A stretch of DNA of 36,666 nt from Neomegalonema sp. (GCF_028688855.1 NZ_JAQTXI010000031.1:1-36666), one strand, 5' to 3'; shown: positions 23,115-31,834, numbered from the stretch's first letter. Notes: a model not told the origin generated them from the sequence alone. Program-made: numbers and translations.

Positions 23115-23396
23115 ATGATCCGTGGTGCGCGAAACAGCCCAAGAAGAAACCTGCAGGAGCTTGTCGCCGGGCTGGATCTGCCGCCCGACGCGGTCGGCCG
23201 GATCGCCGAGTTGATCGAGATCAAATCTCAGGGCGGGGAGGGCGCCCGGATCCGCCGTCCTCCTGAGATCGACGCGCTGATGCGCGCCGAATTCGAGGCC
23301 GCGCGTCAGACGCCTCCAGGGCCTGAGGGCCCGGATCATCGGGAGGAGGCGACGGCTCTTTTCCGGCGTCTGGTCCTCGGACGCTCCGAAGCCTGA
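23115..23396 (+). CDS. Small alpha-helical protein, unknown
   Basis: This 93-residue frame has strong GC bias in third codon positions. It opens with an Arg-rich stretch, then NLQELVAGLDLPPDAVGRIA and PPEIDALMRAEFEAARQTPP, all predicted helical. A GTG at 23094 is an alternative start; neither start has a clear ribosome site. A good intrinsic terminator follows at 23420-23441, which supports expression on this strand. I do not recognise the family. It converges with the large NTPase gene. Confidence 0.55.
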   Translation: MIRGARNSPRRNLQELVAGLDLPPDAVGRIAELIEIKSQGGEGARIRRPPEIDALMRAEFEAARQTPPGPEGPDHREEATALFRRLVLGRSEA

Positions 23397-23412
23397 GGAT
23401 GCCCCCTCCGCA

Positions 23413-26400
23413 TCACGTCCGCGCCTTTCGGGCGCGTTTTTCGAGGTCGATCAGGATGACTCTGGTGTCGTCGATTTCCGGCGATTGGCGGGAGATGGAG
23501 CGCCAGTAATTCTGGAGGGCGCTCTCCAAAGTTTCAACCGACTCCCTGCAACCGTCTATGGTCCAACGCCCCTGTTCTCCACGTCCCTGCCAGACGAGCA
23601 GCATCACGCCGGAGCGCGTTCCCTTGTCGCGCAGGTAATCGCCGGCGAGCTGGTTTCTCAGGCGCTCGCAGAGGCTCGGTCCCGACCACCTCTGATCCAG
23701 AAGCTTGAGTTCGATCGGAACCGGCGCCGAGGCTTGAGGGCTTTGCATCCAGATGTCAGGTCTCTGACCGTTCGGCAATTCATTCTCTTGCGCGCAGACA
23801 TAGCGCCCCATCGCCTTGTCCTTCAGTCGGCCTGCGACGAGGTTCCTCATTTCGGTTTCGTCCTCAGGGCGCGCCCAGGTCCGGTAAGGGCTGTCGTCGC
23901 CGTCTTCAAGCCAGGCCTTCATATCGAGGAGGCGATCGACCGTCAGTTCGAAGAGCTGTCTGTGCGTGACAGGCGTCAGCGTCTGACTCGTCTCGAACTC
24001 CCGCACCTGTTGTGCGGACCAGAGGTCGAGATCGCCGTCTTTCTCTGCGCGGCGAAAGGCCTGCAACGCCATCCATGAGCGTAAATCCGGGATGGGGTGC
24101 GTCTCGGCGAGTTCGCGCAAGGCGACCCAAGTCGCTTTGCCAGAGAGTTCCGTCATGAGGTTGAAGAGGGCGTTTCGTCCATCTTGAGCACCATCCCTCA
24201 ACTCAGGCGTATAAACACCTTTTCCTAATCGATCAATGTCCTCCTCCGCGCGAATATGCTGATGCATCAAGAGATAGAGGCGCTTGAGCTTCTCAGCCGT
24301 CCGATAGCTCCTGACGCGGGCGAAACCAGCGCCTCGTCGGGATCCGAGGAGGCTTGTGATGAAATGCTGAGCGGCGAGAGACGCATCCTCCGGCGGCGGC
24401 GCCTCCAGCCAGTTCTCAAGCTCAGGAATGCTGCTTTGCGCATCCCGATCGACCCAGAGCGCGAACCATTGCGCCTGCTCAGCAAGAGTAGCCGACGTCG
24501 CGACCTTGTTTTTCGCGAGGGCGGTGAGCCGTGTCTCGTCTGGATGTCGGCTGGCGATGGAGAGAAGATATCGCAAAGTTTCGACGTCGCGAGCTTCATT
24601 CGTCTCCAGCCAGCCGAGAATCTCTTCCGCGATGCGCTCATGCAGCCATGGGGCGTAATAGACGAGATCATGCAAGATCCGGGGCTCGACCTTGTCCTGA
24701 CGCAGATCCCAATGCAATTCGGTAAGAAACGCCTCGGCGACGATCTCCGGTCGGTCTCGATAAGCCGTTTCGCACCAGATCGGAAAGCCGTTGAGCTCCC
24801 AGATCGCATAGCGCAGGGCGAGCCTGAGCTCCTCATCGCTCAGATGTGCTGGAAATCCTTCAATCTCAGCGGCTTCCATCTCCAGCCCTGACAGCCCGAA
24901 AATCAGCACTTCAGGCACGCCGTCCTTCTCATGGCCTTCCGAGACTAGGGGCGGGGTGAAATCCCGCCAATGCGCCATTGCGGCGTCCCGATAGGCTTCC
25001 GCGACGCTCTCTCCAAAAACTTCGATCAAGCCGCGCCAGTTCCCATTCGCCCATCGGGTGTAGCTGCCTCCCGGGATTTGACGCATCAGCCAAAAACGCC
25101 ATGCGTCGCAGGAAGGCGGACGATTCACAAGATCAGGATCTGCTTTCAGGGCTGAGATCCAGCCTTGCCGATTCTCATCAACAATTCGTTTTTTCCTATC
25201 TCGCTCAAGTTTGCTTTTGGCGTAATGCGCGTTTTGGGCGATTTCTGCTTTGGAGAGTTTTTTCTTTGCTGTGAGAGTTTGGAGCTTCTGCTCCAACGCC
25301 TTTCGACCTTTCAGCTTCGCCTTTAAGGCCGTCATCGCCGCAGGCGGCAGATCGAAACTCCGGATCAGTCGGCAGGCCAGCGAAATCGCCACCAGCTTGT
25401 CGTCCTCCAGAGGGCGTTCATCAATGAAGCCCAGAACGCGGTTGAAGTCATCCCCGTCGAAAAAGCAATGCGATTCAAAGGCTATAACGGGCCAATCGTC
25501 GGTAAGAGCTTTCTCGGTGGTGACCAGACGATGCGTTCTTTCCGCCCCGACGCAGGTCCAGAAGAGGGCGTCGTGAAATTCAGTCCACTCCCGAATGCGC
25601 GCGCCGAGACTCTGCGCTTGATCTTCAAGGCCGATATCCTGACTCCAGAAGCGGGCGGCCGAGATCTTCTGAAGAGCCTCCATGGTCTCGATATCGAAGG
25701 CGCTGGCGCTGCGCGCAACGATCAGCCGCTCAGCCGCGCAGGCCGCCGCGCCCAGAAGCCAGATGAACTCCTGAGACAGCGGCGTCCGCCCCCCTTCCAG
25801 ATGTGGAGCGCGACCCAGATGCTCATTCAGCCCCTGCAGGAAACTTGTGAGAGCCGCCTCACCGGAGGAGGTGGCGAGATCAAACCGCTCGATGAACTGG
25901 CGCAGATCCTCCGTCAGGCCGCTGATGTAAAATCGTTCGTCCGGATGCAGTTTCGCGAAGGACCCCACAAGCCTTGCGACGGTCTCCATATCTGGAGGAG
26001 CCTCCTGAACGATCACAGCCAGCAACTGACGATCGATCATCTCCTCCGCGTTCAAGAGATGGTCCCAAAGCTCTTCGGCCTGTCGGCGCGCGCCGATGGA
26101 TAAGACGGCCTGCAAGGCGAAGATGCGGGCGGAGAGGCCGCGCTTCGGATCCATCGCAACGCTGGCCATAGCAGTCAGACATGCGGTCAATTTTCCCTGC
26201 CAGACGAGCCGCCCAAAGAAAACCAGAGCGCGATCATCGTTGCGATGCGCTTCGATCAGGCGCAGCGCCTCATCCTCCAGATCGGGCAAGGCGATCCGGG
26301 AGACGGCTTCATAATCATAGGCGGATCTGACATCCTGCTCTTCGGAGATGCGCCGCGCGATCTTCCGCAGAAGCTCACGCCGCTCCCCGACAGGGAGCCG

Positions 26401-27711
26401 AGCGACGTCGCCGCCTTCGATGGCGATCTCGGGGCTGATCTCGACCGCTTTCCTGCGGATGTCGTCATCCCACAGGATCAGCCAGGAGAGAACCGGGCGA
26501 AGGCGCGGTGGGATGATGAATTGACCGTAGGTCTCCCGGAAGAGAAGCGCTTCGACGGCGTGGCGGGCGTTGCCCTTGCTCAGATGTTCCTGGAGCCATT
26601 CCGCCGCGAGCAATTCGCGGACTTCGCGATGACGAAAGCGAACCATCCCGTAGATGGCGTCGTCGAAGACGCTGCGTTCGAGCAGAATTCTGATCTGGAG
26701 GGGATCCCAATCCGCGAGGACCGTCTCCGCGTCGATCCCCTCCTGAGCCGCGCCTCCATCCGGGATGCGCAGGCCCGCGGCGCCGGTGAAGACGACAGCC
26801 GCCGCCAGAAGTCTTGCGCCCTTGCGTGCTTGCTCCTTGCTCAAGGATTCCTGACGCCGCTGAGGATTATGCTCCGCAAGCCGCGCCTCGATCCCATACT
26901 GCAGGACCTCCAAACGGTCGCCCAGCTTTCCATGATCTCGCCATTTGCGGAGGATCTCATCAAGGTCGAAGGGGCGGCTGGCGACCGAGAGCAGATTCTT
27001 GCGGCGGATCTCGTCGACGAGATCTTCGACGCGCTCCGCTCCGCGCTTCTCTGCGAAGGTTCGGATGTTCTCTTCGGTGAACGCCTCGAGCATATAGACG
27101 TCCAGAGCGCTTTCTGTTTCTCCGCCCCCATTCTGGAACATGGCGCCGCCGTCGAAAGAATCGCCCTCCGCTCGCCGATCCCGAGGTCTGACGAAGGGCA
27201 GATGCTCCGCCAACATCGCGGCGTCGGAATGGCTGCGCCAGGCGTAGGGGCGGCTGGAGACGACGACATGCGCGCGGGGGCGAGCGTCTCGGATACGGGC
27301 GGCGAAGCGGCGGATGGCCTGCTCAAAGGCGCGAGGCGCGCTCAATCTCGCTTCATCGACGGAATCCAGAAAGAACCAGGCTTCCTCGCTTGAGGAAAGC
27401 CAGTTTTGAAAATCGGTCTCGTCGCCGATCTCGAAGGCGGAGGCGAAATCCTGGTCAATGTCTTCGATCCGGATGAAAAAGGAGATGCAACCGCCGCCCC
27501 GAAGATGTTTGGCGCGCGTCCGCATCTCATGCGTCTTCCCGACGCCTGCGCCGGCCAGAATCACACAGAGAGGACTCTGTTCAAACGCTTCCCATCCGAT
27601 CGCCGCCTGTTTCTGGGCGCGACTTATGAATTCATAGCTCTCAGCGTCTTGTTTCGTTCGTGGAAGGAGCGAAAATCTGCGCGCAAGCGGGATATGCTCA
27701 TGCTGTGTCAA
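23413..27711 (-). CDS. NACHT-like NTPase with C-terminal PD-(D/E)XK nuclease
   Basis: The start is taken as TTG at 27711, preceded by GGAG with a 7-nt gap and 37 nt after the upstream stop; longer reading is a shadow of the upstream gene. The product is 1432 residues. Walker A is GAGVGKT (54-60), the Walker B-like motif is FFLDSVDEA (about 113-121) and VVVSSRPY follows (149-156), the pattern of NACHT/STAND NTPases. A long helical-repeat-like middle (about 300-1250) would be a sensor. Near the C terminus, RPDI (D1319) and PIELK (E1334, K1336) form a PD-(D/E)XK nuclease core. Likely a defence effector that senses infection and cuts DNA; the ligand is unknown. Confidence 0.8.
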   Translation of the reverse strand: MTQHEHIPLARRFSLLPRTKQDAESYEFISRAQKQAAIGWEAFEQSPLCVILAGAGVGKTHEMRTRAKHLRGGGCISFFIRIEDIDQDFASAFEIGDETDFQNWLSSSEEAWFFLDSVDEARLSAPRAFEQAIRRFAARIRDARPRAHVVVSSRPYAWRSHSDAAMLAEHLPFVRPRDRRAEGDSFDGGAMFQNGGGETESALDVYMLEAFTEENIRTFAEKRGAERVEDLVDEIRRKNLLSVASRPFDLDEILRKWRDHGKLGDRLEVLQYGIEARLAEHNPQRRQESLSKEQARKGARLLAAAVVFTGAAGLRIPDGGAAQEGIDAETVLADWDPLQIRILLERSVFDDAIYGMVRFRHREVRELLAAEWLQEHLSKGNARHAVEALLFRETYGQFIIPPRLRPVLSWLILWDDDIRRKAVEISPEIAIEGGDVARLPVGERRELLRKIARRISEEQDVRSAYDYEAVSRIALPDLEDEALRLIEAHRNDDRALVFFGRLVWQGKLTACLTAMASVAMDPKRGLSARIFALQAVLSIGARRQAEELWDHLLNAEEMIDRQLLAVIVQEAPPDMETVARLVGSFAKLHPDERFYISGLTEDLRQFIERFDLATSSGEAALTSFLQGLNEHLGRAPHLEGGRTPLSQEFIWLLGAAACAAERLIVARSASAFDIETMEALQKISAARFWSQDIGLEDQAQSLGARIREWTEFHDALFWTCVGAERTHRLVTTEKALTDDWPVIAFESHCFFDGDDFNRVLGFIDERPLEDDKLVAISLACRLIRSFDLPPAAMTALKAKLKGRKALEQKLQTLTAKKKLSKAEIAQNAHYAKSKLERDRKKRIVDENRQGWISALKADPDLVNRPPSCDAWRFWLMRQIPGGSYTRWANGNWRGLIEVFGESVAEAYRDAAMAHWRDFTPPLVSEGHEKDGVPEVLIFGLSGLEMEAAEIEGFPAHLSDEELRLALRYAIWELNGFPIWCETAYRDRPEIVAEAFLTELHWDLRQDKVEPRILHDLVYYAPWLHERIAEEILGWLETNEARDVETLRYLLSIASRHPDETRLTALAKNKVATSATLAEQAQWFALWVDRDAQSSIPELENWLEAPPPEDASLAAQHFITSLLGSRRGAGFARVRSYRTAEKLKRLYLLMHQHIRAEEDIDRLGKGVYTPELRDGAQDGRNALFNLMTELSGKATWVALRELAETHPIPDLRSWMALQAFRRAEKDGDLDLWSAQQVREFETSQTLTPVTHRQLFELTVDRLLDMKAWLEDGDDSPYRTWARPEDETEMRNLVAGRLKDKAMGRYVCAQENELPNGQRPDIWMQSPQASAPVPIELKLLDQRWSGPSLCERLRNQLAGDYLRDKGTRSGVMLLVWQGRGEQGRWTIDGCRESVETLESALQNYWRSISRQSPEIDDTRVILIDLEKRARKART
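23420..23441 (+). terminator. Strong intrinsic terminator, + strand
   Basis: CGCGCC-TTTCG-GGCGCG (23420-23436) is a 6-bp all-GC stem with a 5-nt loop, followed directly by TTTTT (23437-23441). It ends transcription of the small + strand gene. It lies inside the last codons of the convergent NTPase gene. Confidence 0.75.
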
Positions 27712-27748
27712 ACTATGTCTCCGAACAGATCGGCCCCCTTGGCGTCGG

Positions 27749-28579
27749 TCAGCGCGGGAAGAGGTCACGGATGCGGGCGAAGGGCGAGCCGGTCTCGGCG
27801 GCGCGGCGAACCTTGCCTTCCAGCACTTGCGGGAGGGGAAGCTCGCGCTCCAGCATTTCATCAAGATCGCGGCCGTCCATACAGATGATGCGCTTGCCGC
27901 GCCCGAAGGCCACGAGTCCCTCTTCGCTGAAGCCGCTGCTGCTGACGAAAAGCCCCCGCGCCCAGACCGCCTTTTGTTCGAGCTTGCCATGGAAGACATG
28001 GAGGTCGGCTGCGCCCGTCGGGCTTCCATGCCATTTCGCCTCAAGAAGATAGACGTCGCTTCCCAGTTGAAATCCGCCGTCGATCTGTTCGCCGTGGAGG
28101 CGGAAGGGATCGCGCGGCTTCAGGCCGAAAGCATCGAAGAGGCGTTTGAGAAATCCTTCGAAAGCGTAGCCGCGCGCCTGCGGAGGCAGCGACGAGATCT
28201 GGAGGAGGTCGGTTTTGATTACGGAGAAGTTTGGCGGCTGCGGGATCCCAGCCGCCGCCTGAGGCGCCGCCTCTCCGGATAATCTGCGAACCAGCGCTCG
28301 AAACCGCGCCTCAGCGTTCACTGAAGGATCGGACAGGGCCTGACGGGCGAGATATTCGGAGCGATGATCCCAGAGCGCCCTCAGGATTTGGACGGCCTCA
28401 CTATCATCTCTCTCTTGCAGGAAGGCGCGCAAGCGCTTGCCTTTCGAGCCGCCATACCGGGCGTAGCGGGGATCGTCGATGTCGACGCCTGCCTCGGAAG
28501 CGAAGAATTCCGCGAAGCTCTTGTCAGAGAAGTCCAGCACGAAGCCGGGGCCTCGGATGAATTCGACGAGTTCGTCCAC
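27749..28579 (-). CDS. Mrr-like restriction endonuclease (PD-(D/E)XK)
   Basis: From GTG 28579 the product is 276 residues. The N-terminal half (VLDFSDKSFAEFFASEAGVD) is shared with uncharacterised restriction-like proteins. The C-terminal half holds GYAFEGFLKRLFDAFGL, then EQIDGGFQLGSDVYLLEAKW with catalytic D and E-x-K, and GLFVSSSGFSEEGL, the Mrr_cat pattern. A good ribosome site AGGAGAG lies near 28619-28625 and points to a possible start at codon ATC 28612, in frame, giving the family-like opening ISSIRSLDLRLVDELVEFI. It lies 46 nt downstream of AbiEii and 37 nt upstream of the NTPase start, so likely one operon. Confidence 0.8.
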   Translation of the reverse strand: MDELVEFIRGPGFVLDFSDKSFAEFFASEAGVDIDDPRYARYGGSKGKRLRAFLQERDDSEAVQILRALWDHRSEYLARQALSDPSVNAEARFRALVRRLSGEAAPQAAAGIPQPPNFSVIKTDLLQISSLPPQARGYAFEGFLKRLFDAFGLKPRDPFRLHGEQIDGGFQLGSDVYLLEAKWHGSPTGAADLHVFHGKLEQKAVWARGLFVSSSGFSEEGLVAFGRGKRIICMDGRDLDEMLERELPLPQVLEGKVRRAAETGSPFARIRDLFPR

Positions 28580-28625
28580 AAGTCGCAGATCAAGAGATCG
28601 GATGGAGCTGATGGCCGCTCTCCTG

Positions 28626-29678
28626 TCAGCTGTTCTCGCCTGAGGCGTTGATCAAGTCCTGAAGGGCGCTGAGATCCGCGAGGATGCGGTCGAAAGACGG
28701 AGGCTTCGCGTCGAAGATCATCGCCGCCATCGCCTTATAGTCGGCGCGGAGATCTCTGATCCGCGCCTCGCTGGGCGTGAGGCGCAGGGATCCGGGGCGG
28801 GCGGTTTCGTAGCTGGCCCATCCTGAGCGAAAAAAGACCCCCTTATGCTTCGCCACCTGCGCCAGAAGCTCAAGGTCGGCGGCCGCGGCCTTGCCCTCCT
28901 CTGATGCGAACAGCATGGCGAGGTCGTAGTAATGGCGGGAGAAATATTGGGGCGTCGGAGACTCTGCTGGGCGGTGGGCCTCCGCATGGAGCGCGGTGGC
29001 CTTCTCCCAGAACGTGCGCCGCGCCGACAAGACGGTCACGACGCAATCCGGGTCTTCGAAGAAGTCCGGATATTCCTCCGCCGCATAGGGGCGGATGACT
29101 CTTTCCTCGGTCGGCCATGGATCGCCGCGCGCGCCGAGTTCAAGTTTCACGCGTGGGGTGATGTAGCTCATGTTCGCAGAGGCGGGCGGATCCAGAGTCG
29201 GCGGGTAGAAGAAATTCACTGTCTGGGCGTCGTCCGGATCGATTTCCAGAGACCAGGCGCTGTCAGTTGGCGAACCAAGCTGTTCGGTGATGGCCGCGTG
29301 CAGGGCCGGAAGCAGTTTCTCGGCTATATGACGCTCGACGTCTCCCATGAGGTCTCCGATCAGCTGCGCGGACCTTTTACGGCTGATCCCCTCCTGATCA
29401 GGGTCTCGCTCGCCTCTATAGCCCAGCTCGGCGCGGTCGAGAGAGATGTCAATGTCTTCCGAGAAGCGGCGGATGACGTTGAAGGCCTTGGACAGAGAGG
29501 TTCCTCCCTTGAACACGAGAGCGGGGGCGTCCGTCCGGGGCAGGTGAAAGAGACGCTTCAAAGTCCAGCAGACCCAGAAATCCTTTTCGACGATGGCGTC
29601 GGCGACGCCTCTGGCGGCGGCTGTTTCGCCGAAAAGCGCCGCTCGTTCTTCAGCGGGCAGGAGCGCGACCTTATCCAT
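28626..29678 (-). CDS. abiEii: AbiEii nucleotidyltransferase toxin
   Basis: This 350-residue protein matches the AbiEii/type IV toxin nucleotidyltransferase family. Motif I is FKGGTSLSKAF (residues 56-66) and the metal-binding motif is RFSEDIDISL with D75 and D77. The preceding EKDFWVCWTLKRLF and the later ARRTFWEKATALH are family blocks. Such toxins act by nucleotide transfer, for example onto tRNA, and stop growth on phage infection. It overlaps the antitoxin gene by 8 nt. The protein looks complete. Confidence 0.93.
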   Translation of the reverse strand: MDKVALLPAEERAALFGETAAARGVADAIVEKDFWVCWTLKRLFHLPRTDAPALVFKGGTSLSKAFNVIRRFSEDIDISLDRAELGYRGERDPDQEGISRKRSAQLIGDLMGDVERHIAEKLLPALHAAITEQLGSPTDSAWSLEIDPDDAQTVNFFYPPTLDPPASANMSYITPRVKLELGARGDPWPTEERVIRPYAAEEYPDFFEDPDCVVTVLSARRTFWEKATALHAEAHRPAESPTPQYFSRHYYDLAMLFASEEGKAAAADLELLAQVAKHKGVFFRSGWASYETARPGSLRLTPSEARIRDLRADYKAMAAMIFDAKPPSFDRILADLSALQDLINASGENS

Positions 29679-30306
29679 GCGGCGCCTCCGGGTTGATCCG
29701 GGCTATGGCGCTGAGGCTCGGCCGCATCCAGGCCGGCGCTTGCAGAAGATGAACGGCGAGGGTCCGCTTGTCTTGATCGGAGAGGTTGCGGCTCGCCGTC
29801 CGGACGACGTCGGGCGCACGTGAAGGGCCAAGATGGCGAAGCGCCTGAACGACGGATCCGGCTGGACTTCCGGGAGCGATCAGATGTTTGGGCGAAGCTC
29901 TGCGCAGATCGATCACGCGGCGACCGAGCAGGACGCGGCGCGGAGGGCCGTCTGTCAGGTAGAGGTTCTGCGCCGGCACCTGAGTGACGAGGCCGAGCGC
30001 ATTGGCCGCTCGGGCTCCATCGATCTGCAGGTTGGATCCAGTCTCCCGGGCCAAAGCTTTCGCCACATCGTCCGGCTGAGGGGAGAGAGCACCCAGCTTG
30101 GCGTGGATCTTGGGGAAATCATAGAGGCCGCGCGCCAGACGACGGAGATCTCCACCTTTGGCGAGGCGCGAAAGCGCTTGATCGATGGCGGCGCGCCCGG
30201 CCAGATCAAGAAAATCCCGGGGCGTGAAGACGCCGCCGCGTCCTTGTGCGCGGACACGTTTCAGGATCCGGTCCTGAACGGGGGGAGGGTGGATCTTGGA
30301 TTTCAT
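29671..30306 (-). CDS. abiEi: AbiEi antitoxin (DUF6088 type)
   Basis: This 211-residue protein is the antitoxin partner, with an N-terminal winged helix (GGVFTPRDFLDLAGRAAIDQ, ALSRLAKGGDLRRLARGLYD) and a C-terminal domain (QIDGARAANALGLVTQVPAQ, YLTDGPPRRVLLGRRVIDLR). In AbiE systems it binds inverted repeats at its own promoter and neutralises the toxin without direct contact in studied cases. The ATG at 30306 has no ribosome site and sits about where transcription would begin. Confidence 0.88.
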   Translation of the reverse strand: MKSKIHPPPVQDRILKRVRAQGRGGVFTPRDFLDLAGRAAIDQALSRLAKGGDLRRLARGLYDFPKIHAKLGALSPQPDDVAKALARETGSNLQIDGARAANALGLVTQVPAQNLYLTDGPPRRVLLGRRVIDLRRASPKHLIAPGSPAGSVVQALRHLGPSRAPDVVRTASRNLSDQDKRTLAVHLLQAPAWMRPSLSAIARINPEAPHG

Positions 30307-30344
30307 TGATCAGAAAATATCATAGAGTTTTCTGACAATCAATG
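30304..30344 (-). promoter_or_regulatory. AbiE promoter inside a large inverted repeat
   Basis: On the minus strand, TTGATT (30342-30337) and TATTTT (30319-30314) are 17 bp apart. The predicted start of transcription falls at the ATG, so the message is probably leaderless. TCAGAAAA (30310-30317) and TTTTCTGA (30328-30335) form an inverted repeat around the -10 region, with outer arms CATTGAT (30304-30310) and ATCAATG (30338-30344). This fits repression by AbiEi. Confidence 0.7.
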
Positions 30345-30520
30345 AAGGCTTCTTGATGCGCTCTGAGTTTGCCGGAGGCTGATTTCGTTCCTTGGACGGC
30401 CATTGGCTCAGTTTCCAGAACTGCATAGAAGTTGGCCTCGGTAGAGGTCGCAGGATGTTCCCGATCGGTTTGAAGAGGCGGCGGTTGTTGAACCAATGGG
30501 GGGCGTATTCGATGGTCTTG
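30345..30520 (-). pseudogene. Decayed IS3-family transposase tail (minus strand)
   Basis: Minus-strand frames contain IEYAPHWFNNRRLFKPIGNI followed, in another frame, by EANFYAVLETEPMA, the C-terminal signature of IS3-family OrfB (WFNNRRL...E.YYA). The two parts are in different frames, so the fragment is frameshifted and lacks the catalytic core. It lies directly upstream of the AbiE promoter. Confidence 0.65.
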
Positions 30521-30572
30521 GGGCAGCGCCAAGGTCCGCGATGGGCCTTGAGTAGCCAGTTGGGCAGGGTCC

Positions 30573-30959
30573 ACGCTGGAGGCCGACTTCTGCGTCGAGG
30601 CGTTGAATGAGGCCATCCACCGCTTCGGCGCGCCGGGGATCATGAATACGGACTAGGGTTCACAGTTCACGTCCTTCGCCTGGACCGATCGGCTGAAGCG
30701 CGTTGGCGCCCGGATCTCCATGGACGGCAAAGGACGCTGCATCGACAACGTCTTCATCGAGCGCCTCTGGCGATCCCTGAAGTATGAATGCGTCTACCTG
30801 CACGCTTGGGACACAGGATCCTAGGCAAAGTCTGCCATCGGTCGATGGATGACCTTCTACAATCACCGACGGCCCCACACCGCCCATGGCGGGCAGCCGC
30901 CCGCCGGGGTCTACTTCAACAGTATCGAAATTGATCAGCAGACGAAGGCAGTAGCTTAA
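30573..30959 (+). pseudogene. Decayed IS3-family transposase tail (plus strand)
   Basis: The + strand reads EALNEAIHRFGAPGIMNTD, a stop, GSQFTSFAWT and then GKGRCIDNVFIERLWRSLKY, the second D and the E regions of an IS3-family rve domain. A second stop follows DTGS, before RWMTFYNHRRPHTAHGGQPP. The two in-frame TAG stops and loss of the 5' half make it inactive. It points away from the minus-strand fragment next to it, so two separate elements decayed here. Confidence 0.8.
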
Positions 30960-31078
30960 ATCAGCCAGAAATCTGTCCAAAGATCGGGGAGTAGCTCAAT
31001 ACCCGAATGCTCAAGCATAAACCTGATCAACCATCGGCGCAGTAACGATTGGCAAAGAGGCACGCAGCCAGCCTCAGT

Positions 31079-31834
31079 TTAAGTTAGCCTCACCTTAAAG
31101 GCCTCTGCTCTGCTGCCCAATGCTCTGAGGTTGCCCTGAAGTTGTCTTCGTGTCTCAATTTCGTCGCAATCCCATAGTCGTGACAACGCCGTCAGGGTGT
31201 CGGCCACCGCCGCCGCGGGATAGTGATCCCCCGAATTTGAAGCGAAGGGCGCATCGGTTTCAGTCAATATTCTGTCCCGTGGAACTCTTTTTATCAAGGA
31301 TTTGCCTCGTTTGCTCTTCAGCATCGGCAAGCCAACCGAGAACCACGCTCCCATACCAACAGCTTTGTCCGCATGCGTTAGCGATCCCGTAAACCAATGT
31401 AAGATGGCTACTCCTGCGTCGCGGTGTCGATCCAGCGCTTCGATCACCTCCCCGCTGGCATGCCTGCTGTGGATCGAGAGTACACGCCCACCGATTTTTG
31501 CGCACGCATCGAGGATGTCATTGAATACTTCCCTCTGTAGGTCGAGGTGCTTAGCATTCTCGTCGCCGCCATCTATTCCTACCTCTCCGACGTAACGGGT
31601 TTCGCCGAGCAGCCGACGGAAAAGACTGACCTCGCCATGACGCTCAGCGACGAGTTGCGGGTGCAGACCGAGCGCCGTCCTGATCCGCTTGCGCCCTTTC
31701 GCGATCTGGGCTGTCTTTGGGAACGCCTTGGGCGTGTTCGTGACCGAAAGCACGTAGGTCCCCGCAAGATCAATCTCGTCGGCGGTGAGCTCTGGGGAGG
31801 GGAATAAGTCTACGTGGCAATGGAAGTCAATCAA
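31079..31834 (-). CDS. qatD: QatD, TatD-like DNase
   Basis: This 251-residue TatD-family metal-dependent hydrolase opens MIDFHCHVDL (His5 and His7), then GLHPQL, GEVGID (Glu84), IHSRHA (His122), HWFTG (His146) and ETDAPF (Asp194), so all metal ligands are present. The start is TTG, in a four-base TTGA overlap with qatC. It is the last gene of the Qat operon. Its defence substrate is not known. Confidence 0.92.
   Translation of the reverse strand: MIDFHCHVDLFPSPELTADEIDLAGTYVLSVTNTPKAFPKTAQIAKGRKRIRTALGLHPQLVAERHGEVSLFRRLLGETRYVGEVGIDGGDENAKHLDLQREVFNDILDACAKIGGRVLSIHSRHASGEVIEALDRHRDAGVAILHWFTGSLTHADKAVGMGAWFSVGLPMLKSKRGKSLIKRVPRDRILTETDAPFASNSGDHYPAAAVADTLTALSRLWDCDEIETRRQLQGNLRALGSRAEAFKVRLT

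Noticed and set aside
26245..27393. 382-codon + strand open frame inside the NTPase gene
   Set aside because: It is antisense to the Walker-motif region of the NTPase; the product has no family features.
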